Below are positions 1-9,441 of a stretch of 27,879 bases of DNA, piece by piece. A program made the translations under genes and the position numbers. The DNA is taken from the NCBI GenBank assembly GCA_002179805.1, contig NAVB01000970.1, positions 1-27,879 of the forward strand, written 5' to 3'. The stretch comes from Acanthamoeba lenticulata. Its lineage: Eukaryota; Discosea; Longamoebia; Acanthamoebidae. The notes under the pieces were generated by a model. The model searched no databases. It saw only the letters and a list, made by a program, of their open reading frames with translations, and was not told the origin of the DNA. Each line of letters opens with the position of its first letter. Within the stretch, counting starts at the first letter, position 1.

Positions 1-41
1 TTTAAAAAATTAAACATTATTTCTTGTTAACTTCGTGGCAG

Positions 42-2314
42 ATCTCGTCGGCCTCGCTGGCGTTCAACAACCGAGAGCGGCAGCCGGGCGTTTACGATGA
101 CAAGCTGACGATCACGAACCAATCCAAACAAGAGCTCAAGCTCGCCATCGCCCTCTGCCACCGCGAGAAGGAGCGTCGCTTCAGCATCGTCATCGACCCC
201 GTGCCAGAGATCCTCGCCCCCGTACGGCTTTTCCTTGTGATCCACGCAGTTGCCTCTTCTCGTCTGAGTCTTATAAGAACGTCCACAATAGGGCAAGTCG
301 CACGACCTAACGGTGCGGCTGCAAATGCTCGAGCCCACGACAGTCAACGCAGTCATCGACCTCATTATCAACGGTGCGAAAATCCACTAAATACATAAAT
401 AAATAAATAAACTAAAATCAATTCATAGCTGACGATGGCGTTGGTCTGAGGGGGACAGATGTGTGTCATCACTTTGTGGTGGTGAAGCTGGAGAAGGAAC
501 ACTTTGTGCGGCCGCTAGGCGACATCTTGAGCGCGAGCCTCAACAGCAGCATGGGAGTCTCTCTGCTGAACTCGTCATCATCCTCGCTGTCTATGAGCTC
601 GGCCCAGCTCCTCCACGGCAGCCTCTCGTCACTCACGCTCCTGCGCAACACGTATGTCGACATCTTCGAGGACGACGGCCTGCTGGTCTTTGTGCTTCAG
701 CCCACCACGGCCTTCTCGCGCAAGAAGTCGATCGGCCCGAACCACGTGCGCTCCGGCAGCTCCGCGTCACCTATCGCGGCCGCTGCGGCCGTGGCCGGTG
801 CTGGCGGCAGCAACAGCAGCACGGGCCCGATGAGCGTCATGTCGTCGTCGGCCATCCCGATGGGTTTTGCCGGCGCCAGCGCCGAGTCGCTGGTCATCGC
901 CGGCAGCGTGCTCGGCGGACGATCGGTCAAGCCGCCCAGCGGGCCAGGCGTGTCCGGCGAGTCTCTCTCGGCCGAGCGCATCCCCGGTTCGGCCGGAGGC
1001 GCGTCCGGTCCGCCGACGAGCGAGGTGCTCACGATTGACTTCAAGAACGACGAGATCGAGTTCCACGAGGAGCTGGGCCGCGGGGCCAGCGGGGCCATCG
1101 TCTACGCGTGCACCATCAAGGGCCTCTTCTTTGCGGCCAAGGTTCTTGACTCGAGCACATTCCCCAGCGAGGACCAGATCCAGCGCATGCTCTCCGAGAT
1201 CAGGTACGCGCTGAGACCAATGGTCAGCAATGACGGCCGACAGCGGCACGACTGACATGGGTTGGTTGGTTCGGCCACGACAGCATCCTGACGCAGCTGC
1301 GGCATGAGAATGTGGTGCGGCTACTGGCGTTCGACTATCGGGAGGACAAGAAGGAGATCCGCATGTTCACCCAAATCTATCCGGAGACCCTCTGGCAGGT
1401 CATCACCAACCGCGCCGCTAAAGGTTCGGCCGAAACATCAACACATCGCGCATGCCGAAGGCGTGCGTGGCTCTGACCCAGACTCGCCTCTCTCTCTCTC
1501 TCTCTCTCTCTTCCTCTCCAGGCAAGTCGTTCTCGACAAAGGAGGTGGTGGACTTTGCGTTCCAGATCGCGCGAGGACTGCACTATCTGGGCCGCCAGGA
1601 GCCGCCTGTGATTCACCGCGACCTCAAATCGGATAACATATTCGTGTCGTGGGACAACCACCGGAATCCACGACGGCTGCTTATCGGCGACTTTGACGCC
1701 TCCAAGATCCTGGAAACGACTGGCGCCAAGACCTTCACTCAGATCGGCACTCGTACGTTTACGTGTTTCTCATTCTTGTCCTTTCCTCGTGGCCTCGGCT
1801 GAGGAGCGCACGCATCGGCTCACGTGTTTTTTGCTGCGCGCACGCAGCCGGCTGGATGGCGCCGGAGGTCTTCTCGGAGAGCGGCCGAGGCCACGGCATC
1901 AAGGCCGACGGTACGTGCAGTTCCTACTCGGGATCATGCATCATGTCATGTGACTGGTCAGCCTCTCATATGGCCCTATTGGGATCGGTGTTCATGTTGC
2001 GCAGTGTGGAGCTTCGGGATGGTGCTGTACGAGCTCATCGTGATGAAACAGCCCTACTTTGACAAGAACCACTTTGAGATCTCCAACTGCAACGTTAAGG
2101 GTGCGTTGTGTTGACGTTAATTGTCGATGACGATGGGCTAAAAGAGTTTCCTTCCTTTGCCTCTTTCTCATCAGGCATTCGACCGACGGTGCCCGATAGT
2201 GTGGACAAGCAGGCCTTCAAAGAGCTGCTCGCCCTCTTTAACAAGTGTACAAACAAGCGACCACAGGACCGACCAGGCACTGCCGACATCCTCGCCACGC
2301 TGGCGGCCATGTAG
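42..2314 (+). CDS. TKL-type protein kinase with N-terminal PapD/MSP-like domain (5' partial)
   Basis: Predicted Ser/Thr or dual-specificity kinase of the tyrosine-kinase-like group, with its 5' end outside the window. Predicted exons are <42-221, 298-373, 429-1203, 1284-1423, 1522-1752, 1848-1910, 2005-2100 and 2175-2314, and all phases agree. The first exons encode a beta-rich segment (GVYDDKLTITNQS, then DLTVRLQML) like the PapD/MSP-type domain found ahead of kinases in amoebae. A Ser/Gly/Ala-rich linker follows. The kinase core has the glycine loop GRGASG, the AAK lysine, IHRDLKSDN, GTPGWMAPE and DVWSFG. The magnesium loop reads DFD instead of DFG (1689-1697). The stop codon is TAG at 2312-2314. 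Intron 4 (1424-1521) has a long CT-repeat polypyrimidine tract. The kinase assignment is secure; the substrate and the number of missing N-terminal exons are unknown. Confidence 0.88.
395..411. repeat. AAAT repeat in kinase intron 2
   Basis: ATAAATAAATAAATAAA lies within the predicted intron 374-428 of the kinase gene. Confidence 0.7.
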
Positions 2315-2383
2315 GGGTGGTGTGCAGTTTTGTTGTGTGTTTGGGGTTCATGTTGCACACAAGAACATTTTTACATTTTATGT

Positions 2384-2972
2384 TTATTTGGTGGTTGTGG
2401 GGTGAAGCAGTTGCGGTGGTGTAGTGCTCTTCTTCAGCTGAAGCAGCCAAGGTGTCTTTGTCGTATTTGGCACCAGACTTTGTAGGAAGACCACGACTTT
2501 ACCTTGTTCAGCTAAGAGCGTCTCCTCCTTGAGGCGGGCACTCACCCCCACCAACTCCCACCAATGCTCCTCAAGCAATGGTTTGATGATGTGCTGGATG
2601 ACAGCAGAAGACAACACAACCCGCTTCAAGTCTAGGATAGACATGTGGTGATCCTCGAGTGCAAAGGACACAGCTTTGGAGCAGCCGCCTTGTGGATACT
2701 TCACCCGCACCCACACTGTTTGTGGGTTGCCTGCAAAGCGTTTGTGGTGCCGTTACTAAATGAGAGGGCTTAAGCTTGCAGGAAAGAGGAAAGGAGAGAA
2801 GGGTACGAGAAACTGGGACTGTGGGTGAAGGAGCTGTTGTAGTCTCTGTCAGGACAGGTTGCAGTGTGCTGGTTTGGTTCAACCCGTCAGTATTTCGTGC
2901 AACTACCTCTGAGAGAGCCATGGTCCAAGCTTGGGCCAGGTGATGCACTGGCTCGTGATCGTTTTTGGCCAT
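2384..2972 (-). CDS. Small orphan protein with a possible ubiquitin-like fold
   Basis: Two predicted exons, 2972-2807 and 2730-2384, joined by a phase-1 intron (GTACCC donor, TTTGCAG acceptor), give about 170 residues. The second exon reads TVWVRVKYPQGG, then a helix-like stretch (MSILDLKRVVL), then WWELVGVSARLKEETLL and GKVVVFLQ. This order resembles the beta-grasp pattern of ubiquitin-like domains: two strands, a helix, an 'I-x-G-x-x-L' strand and a final hydrophobic strand. I do not recognise the family. The first 55 residues are Thr/Pro/Ser-rich and look disordered. An internal Met (TMALSEVV) is an alternative start. The gene is convergent with the kinase and divergent from the FANCJ helicase, with only 65 bp between the two start codons. 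Confidence 0.55.
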
Positions 2973-3037
2973 TTAATCCAAAAAGAAATTTAGACGCAGA
3001 TTCTTTCCTAGATTTTTTTCCCGCCATCTAGACGAAG

Positions 3038-6000
3038 ATGGAGATGGATGTGGAGGGCTTCTCCCTCAAGAGGAAGACCACAACGCAGTCCGCCACTCAG
3101 CAGGACGCATTGACGCCCTCCACTCAGCAAATAATCAAGATCGGTGGTTTCACCATTCGATTTCCGTTCACCCCCTACTCCAGCCAGCTGCTCATGATGG
3201 ACCGGCACGCCTGTCCTGTTCAGTCTCTGAAACCACATTCCCGCTAGCTTATCGCTCATGTGCGAGTCTCTTTTACTGCAGCTTGATTCGTGGCTTGAAG
3301 CAGAAAGAGCACGCGCTGCTCGAGTCTCCTACAGGCACCGGCAAGAGCCTGGCCCTTTTGTGTGCCGCCCTTGCCTGGCAAGAAGAGGAGAAAGCCGCTG
3401 TGATGCAGGTGTTTTTGGTCCTCCCTCGCGTGTACATGTAGTGCATCAAGCTCACCCACAAGACTGCAGGAGGCCAAGCGAGCACGGCTTGACGTGGAGG
3501 TGGAGGGCAAACCGGCCCCGAGCCTTCATGACAGACACCGGCAGCAGCAAACTGGTGAAGAGACCGCCAAATACCCTCGTGTACGTCGTGCAGCTTGGTC
3601 CGTTGCAGAAGATGAACCACCAGGTCGATCTCATGTCAGGTCCTGCACAGATCTTCTTCGGGAGCCGCACGCACAGCCAAATCGCCCAACTACGCAAAGA
3701 GTTGGAGCGAACCTCTTACAGGCCCGTAATCAGCGTCTTGGCGAGCCGAGACCACTGCTGCATTCACCCGCGGGTCTCTAAGAGCATGCATAAGAGTTAT
3801 GAATGGCACGACGCTCTCGCCCCTTCAGGTTCCATCGCTTTGCGGTCACTTTCTGACGGCCGCTTTGATCAATGCAGCAAGCGGCTCAACGCAAGGCAGG
3901 CGCAAGGCGGCGGCTGTGCCTACAAGCGGAACAAAAAGGCCCTCGTCAATGATCCTGCGCTTCAGCCCGGCGGTGAGCTGGAAGTGTGGGATATTGAGGA
4001 CCTGGTGATGCGCGGCACCGATCTCAAAGGTTCGAGGGCGCCCTGATGTGGGTGTGCCTGCCTACGTAGCGCCGCTCTCATATTTGTGGGTCGTCCAGCA
4101 TGCCCCTACTTTGCGGCACGCGGCATTGCAAAGAAGGCGGACCTCGTCTTCTGTCCCTACAATCATCTCATCGACCCAGGCACGATTCCTCCTCCGACCA
4201 CCGGCTCAGCCGGTCGAGCTAGACCGCCAACTGAACCTTTGGTGGGGTGAGGCAGGGGTGAGAGGCACCTACGGCATCGAGCTTGCGGGCAATGTGGTCA
4301 TCCTTGATGAGGCGCAGTGCGTAGAGTTTCCTCCAACTTAGCTCAATTTGTTGCTGGCGGGGAGGAATTGGGTGATCCCCCAACTCACAACAGGCCCCTC
4401 TCCTTGTTCCTGCCTTGTCCAGTAACATTGAGGATGCCTGTCGCAATGCCGCCAGTGTGGAAGTCACCTACGGCGATATCAAGGGTACCTTCTTCTAAAG
4501 GTTAGAATCTTCACAGATGTGAGCAAAGAAAGATTGTTTCATTTCACTCTCAGATACGGCGGCTGCACTGGACTCCATTATGCACAGCACATCAGACGAA
4601 GAGATCCTCGAGTACCACCGACCTATCCACAAGGTACGCTTGGCTTGGCTTCGAAATCACCTCGAGGTGTTGTGGCCAGCCCTGGCATTGCGAGGCGCTT
4701 TTTCTGAGCGCCGCGTTACGTCCCGCCTGGCCGCCAGTTGCTGCACGCATGGGAGCTGTGGATCGCGCGCACCACACCGTTGCTTGAACAGAACGCGTTC
4801 GAGACCAACATCAAAGTGTGGAGCGGTCGCGACAAGCTGGCCTTGCTAAGGTGCACTTTCTCGGCCCTCTTGGAAGGTGAACGATGGCCTCAACTAAAGC
4901 TCTTGAGCGATCGTCTCTTGGGTCACAGTGAAATGGGTTTGACGGCCGACACGTATGCTGCTCACCACGACGCCATGGAGCACGTGCTGACCTACTCGGC
5001 CGAGGCCACGGAAGGTCAGGAAAGACTCAGCGCCAAGAGTGTCGCCGTCATCGAGAGTGCGCTCCTCACCCTCAACTCCCTTGATTGCTCCTCTCAAGTT
5101 AGGCCAGCCACCGCACTCACACTCGGTTGCACTTATTGAAACGAAAATGCAGACTTGTTCAAGCTGTGGAAGTTCTTCTTCCTGCACGGCGGTAAGTTTA
5201 TCGACGACTACAAGCTCGTGCTGCAGCAGACGTCGCAGCGCGACAGGGAAAAGCAGGCCAGCTTCTGGGTGCAGACCTTGTGCGTGTGGTGCATGAACCC
5301 GGCCGTGGCCTTCACCTCGCTGGCCGAGGAGGTGCCTTTTCCCTGCGTTGCCGTTGTCCAAAATCAAGTCAACTTCTCACCTCAACAAATGACCCACACG
5401 GCAGGCGCGCACGGTGGTGCTGACGTCAGGCACGCTGGCGCCCATCGAAACGCTGCGCACCGAGCTGGGCGCCTCGTTCCCAATCCACTTGGAGGCGCGG
5501 CACGTCATCGACGCGCACAAGCAGCTCTGGGTAAGCTCGCCTCCCCCCGCCCCGCGTGGTTGGGGTCAGAGCCTGACAGCAAGCAGGTGGGTACGGTGGC
5601 GCGGGGCAAGTCCGGTGCCAACTTCAATGCCGTGTTCAAGAACGCCGATACGTTCACTTTCCAAGGTGGCCGTCTCATCATGCGAGTGACATTCACCCAT
5701 GGCCGATACTCACTCACCTTTTCATGCCGCCAGATGATATGGGAGAGGCCGTTGTTGAGTGCTGCCGCGTGATCCCGCACGGAGTGCTGTGCTTTTTCCC
5801 GTCGTACGGCCTCTTGGAGCGCGTCATCGAGCGGTGGAAGGCCACTAAGCTCTGGGACCGCCTCTGCAACATCAAACACGTCTTTGTCGGTTCGTGTTGC
5901 CAATTCAATCGCTGATGGGAGCCGCCCAGCACACTAAAACAGGCCGACTTCGGTATGCAGAGCCACGGCAAAAAGGCCAGGGCGACTTTGACGCGCTCAT

Positions 6001-8216
6001 CAGGCGCTATTATGCCGTTATTAAGCGCGGCGAGGCCAGTGCGGCAAAGCCACCAACTTCGACAACCGCTACTGAGGATGTGCCGTCGCCCATGTCGTTG
6101 CGTAGACGGCGTGACCAGTCGAGGGACGCCCTCGTACCCCACAACAGCGAGTCCCCGAGCTCGATTAATGGTATTCTAAAGTCTGACCCATTCCAAATGG
6201 AGAGCTGCATTGACGCTTGCCTGCATGCGGACTTGCACCAACAGGAGCGCTGTTCCTGGCGGTCTACAGAGGGAAGGTGAGCGAGGGCATCGACTTCTCG
6301 GACAACCACGCGCGTGGAGTCGTATCCTTTTTTCTCTTCTCTCTCTCTCTCTCTCTTTTGTGTCTCCGTCCTTATCGTGTGCTATTTGCGCCTTGACTCG
6401 TGCGCTATGCGCGATGACAATTGATCGCCGTGGGCATTCCATTTCCCAACCTGTACGTCGCCTTACCGTTGTGCTTGAGAACAGTTGCCACTGTTGGCTC
6501 AACAACTTTCATAACACACCAGGAAGGACCCTCAAATGCAGCTGAAGCGTGAGTACAACGAAATGCACGCGCGACATCGTAAGAATAGCATCAATGGCAG
6601 TCGGTACCAACGTTCGTTCCCGTATGTACTGTCAGCACACAAACAGCGCCTCTGCTTGTTATGTGCACAGATGGTACGAGCTGCAGGCGTGGCGCGCAAT
6701 CAACCAGGCCATCGGGCGGTGCATTCGCCACCGGCACGACTACGGTGCCATCGTTTTCCTCGGTTCGTATCAAAATTGGAAACATCTCTTCTCTCGCACA
6801 ATCTGCGGGCCTAAAGAGGGAAGCAATCACAACACCACAGAGGAGCGCATGCAGAGGAGCGACTGTGTGGCGATGCTGCCGCGTTGGGTGGTGCAGGGCG
6901 TCACCCATTACCCCGGACTGCCGGAGTCGCTGGCCTCCTTGAGCGCCTTTTTCGGCTCCATCGATTCCCAGCAATCACCGCATCAAGGCCGTGCGGCCAC
7001 ACCGCGGGCCAGCGAGATCTCGCCTTCGCTGTCGCCATCCTTCCCTGACGCCTCTGACCGGAAGCGATCTTCGCCCACACGCGCTGATGCTGCTGGCGCT
7101 CCGGTGTCTCCGTATTCCCTCAAGCGAACGAGGTCGGCGCCCTTGGTCGCGACGCAGTCGGCGTCGCCGGCACCGCCCACGCCATCAGGCCCGCCACCAC
7201 GCCCCTCGCAAGATGACGGTAATGGTTTTTGTGGTGATGAGAGCGACGACATCTTGGGCCCGTCTCCGTCTGTGGTGGTACAGCATCCTGCATCATCCCC
7301 ACCCGCGGCATCGCGTCGACCACCACTAGGTCATACATCATCGGCACCTTCACTGTCGTCGCTGTCTTCGCTATCGTCGCTCTCTTCATCGCCGCTGGAG
7401 AGGAAGCGCTTGGACAGCAAAATGGGCTTGCGTGTGCCTCCTCCGCTTCCATCATCCTCTTCTTCCACAAGCGACGGATCTCCATCGCCAAGTCCGGCAT
7501 CGCGCCCGCCACCACCGTCATTGCCGCCACCATCCCCTTCTCCTGCTTACTCTACATCGTCATCATCGTCTTCCCCCGCGCCAGCATCCGCCTCTCCGCT
7601 GGTGCTCTGCTGCAACAGATGTGCATCGCCTCTGGGCCATCACCAGCCGACCCCACAAGAGCACGTCAGCAAGCGCTACTTCTGGTACTCGCACGCCACC
7701 AGGCCAGCGCGAGTAAAGACAACTTATATACGTGTTTGTATGTATGTATGTATGTGTGTCGCACACAGCATGCTGGTCAGCCACAGCGTGCGTGGGACGC
7801 CGCACAGCCAGCCGGCCGAGGTGCCGATCTACCGGTTGACGGCGAGCGCCCTCGTGCGCGACAACTGCCGAGCACTCACTGAGGAGGAGGTGGCCCTCCA
7901 CCGGCCCAACTTGCCCCTCCAGCCTCGACCACCAGACTCGGCCAGTGCTGCTGTTGCAGGCAAGGAGATGAAGAAGTCTGGCGTGAAGACAATCTGGGCC
8001 ACCACAGATGGCGTCCTCTACATCCCCCTCTTTTGCTGTCGGTACGATGTTGCTTCCCGCTGCCGCTGAACACACGAACGTGGTCGGTCGCTGACAACAG
8101 CCAGCAGCTGCCGGCCTCCCCGCTGGGTGGGCGTGGCGGTCAAGGCCACAAACGCGAGTAATCGGAGCCTGTTGTCGCAGGTTTGGCTCGCCAGTGAGGT
8201 TGTGTCGAGTCCTTAG
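3038..8216 (+). CDS. FANCJ: FANCJ/BRIP1-type Fe-S DEAH helicase
   Basis: 5'-3' DNA helicase of the XPD/FANCJ family, acting in interstrand-crosslink and G-quadruplex repair. Predicted exons: 3038-3204, 3282-3408, 3470-3580, 3651-4029, 4099-4212, 4256-4316, 4423-4484, 4554-4633, 4738-5056, 5153-5331, 5405-5530, 5587-5665, 5734-5889, 5961-6170, 6245-6321, 6424-6452, 6523-6603, 6671-6762, 6841-7684, 7769-8041, 8105-8216. They total about 1225 aa, near the size of human BRIP1. Visible motifs are [10 protein letters not shown], Walker A SPTGTGKS (about residue 72), Fe-S cysteines (DHCC, QCSK, GGCAY, KACPY), DEAH split by an intron then [35 protein letters not shown] and [13 protein letters not shown] Ser/Pro-rich linker leads to a C-terminal cysteine module (CCNRC; CCRSC). 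FANCJ is preferred over RTEL1 or XPD because of the close match around Walker A and GIPFPN. Introns 1 and 15 are non-canonical. Confidence 0.9.
3205..3281 (+). other. Probable GC-AG intron in FANCJ
   Basis: The exon ends ATG-GAC-CG and the intron would begin GCACGC, ending TTACTGCAG. This restores MMDRLIRGL, which aligns without a gap to the conserved family stretch before Walker A. GT donors farther downstream (for example before CTCTGA at 3212) would insert extra residues at a conserved site. Confidence 0.55.
6322..6423 (+). other. U12-like intron without an AG acceptor
   Basis: The donor reads GTATCCTTT, an exact match to the U12-type 5' splice site consensus. CCTTGACT at 6391-6398 resembles a U12 branch site. 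The flanking coding parts of FANCJ (ending in ARGV, resuming AVGIPFPN) are conserved and must be joined. No AG dinucleotide exists from the donor until about 6478, well inside the following intron. The end placed here at ...TTG before ATC gives the family-expected residue count, but the exact 3' junction is uncertain. Confidence 0.6.
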
Positions 8217-8302
8217 ACAAGAAGCAGCGTTCCCTTGAAGACGCTACGACGTATAATAATGGAAATAAATAGAAATAAAAAACTATTTATTGTGCAGCAA
8301 AG
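8217..8302. other. FANCJ-SOD intergenic spacer
   Basis: Short AT-rich spacer holding AATAAAT-type sequences (about 8262-8280) that could serve as the FANCJ polyadenylation signal. It also contains the SOD leader. No further feature is visible. Confidence 0.4.
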
Positions 8303-9379
8303 ATGGAAGGCAGCTTGAATCTACGCGTTTTGGCTGTGCTGCTGCTGTTGTTTCCAGTGCTGATCCTGAGCGCCAACGCAGCTGGCGTGCGATTCCCGCT
8401 GGCACCACTGCCCTACGCCTATGACGCCCTCGAGCCGCACATCGACACGCTGACCATGCAGCTGCACCACGTGCTTGCCCAGCACTCTCTTCCCTTCTTC
8501 CTTTCATGATTTTATGATGTAACACTTTGTTCCCCCCCCCTCGAGCAGGACAAGCACCACCAGGCCTACACAGACAAGTTCAACGAGGCCGTAACCCGGC
8601 TCGAGGCTGAAGGCGCGCTCGCGTTGGGCCCCAACACGACGGCCGAGACGATCCTTCAGTCGTTCCACTCCATTGCCTTCCCTTCCGACCAGCTTGCTGC
8701 CGTACGGGCCCGTGCTCGTCTTCTTCGTTGCCAACGTTGTTGACACGTTTTTGGCCCTCTCCAGGCTGTACGCAACCACGGAGGCGGCTACGTGAACCAC
8801 AACCACTTTTGGCACGTCATGACCCCCGGCGGCGCCAACGCCCCGACGGGCGACCTGGCCCTGGCCATCGACCGCCAGTTTGGCTCGCTCGAGGGATTCA
8901 AGAAGCAGTTCAGCGCTGCCGCTGCGTCGGTCTTTGGGAGCGGCTGGGCGTGGCTCGTGGTGGAACCTTCAGGCGACCTCAAGGTCGTGGCGACAGCCAA
9001 CCAGGTCTTGGCCGCGTCTTCTCCCTCTTCGCCAGCTCGCAGAAGTTGTCCTTCTGCTGACGGAGATGTGGCGCGCAGGACTCGCCGCTGATGGCGGGCC
9101 AGCACCCCGTGCTGGGGCTCGACGTGTGGGAGCACGCCTACTACCTGCTGCGCCACAACCGCCGCCCCGAGTACATTGAGGCCTGGTGGCGCGTCGTCAA
9201 CTGGGTGCGTTGTGCGCTTGTCTCGGTCGTCGTGTGGTGTGTTGTGCACAACTCTAACGACCCTTTTTTTATTGCTTGTGTCACAGGACGTGGTAGCGCA
9301 CTACTACGACGAAGCTCGGACACAGTCGGAGATGATGACCACTGCCGAGGCAGTCGAAGATGAAGCGGTCCTGCTCTGA
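8303..9379 (+). CDS. Mn-type superoxide dismutase with signal peptide
   Basis: Converts superoxide to hydrogen peroxide and oxygen. Predicted exons 8303-8470, 8549-8701, 8765-9004, 9079-9204 and 9287-9379, all phase 0, encode about 259 aa. Residues 1-27 are a strong hydrophobic leader ([14 protein letters not shown], then ANA-A), suggesting secretion or an ER route rather than a mitochondrial presequence. The mature part starts [18 protein letters not shown]. Metal ligands are visible: His in LEPHI, His in YVNHNHFW, and Asp/His in LDVWEHAYY. The ANQD motif before the fourth exon favours manganese over iron. After VVNW comes an acidic tail ending EDEAVLL, longer than usual. A poly-C tract sits in intron 1. 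The family is certain; the metal and location are inferred. Confidence 0.92.
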
Positions 9380-9402
9380 TGGCGATACCCAAGCACTATC
9401 AT

Positions 9403-9428
9403 TAATTTATTTATTTATTTATTTATTT
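9403..9428. repeat. ATTT tandem repeat between convergent genes
   Basis: About six ATTT units lie between the SOD stop and the RBR stop. On the minus strand they read AAATAAAT and so contain overlapping AATAAA polyadenylation signals for the RBR gene. Confidence 0.8.
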
Positions 9429-9441
9429 GGCTTTGAAAGCC

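Noticed and set aside
3774..3860. Possible intron between the first two Fe-S cysteines of FANCJ
   Set aside because: No donor/acceptor pair is in phase while keeping the second cysteine.
6335..6358. CT microsatellite as a separate repeat feature
   Set aside because: It is the pyrimidine-rich part of the U12-like FANCJ intron; a similar tract at 1492-1515 lies in a kinase intron.
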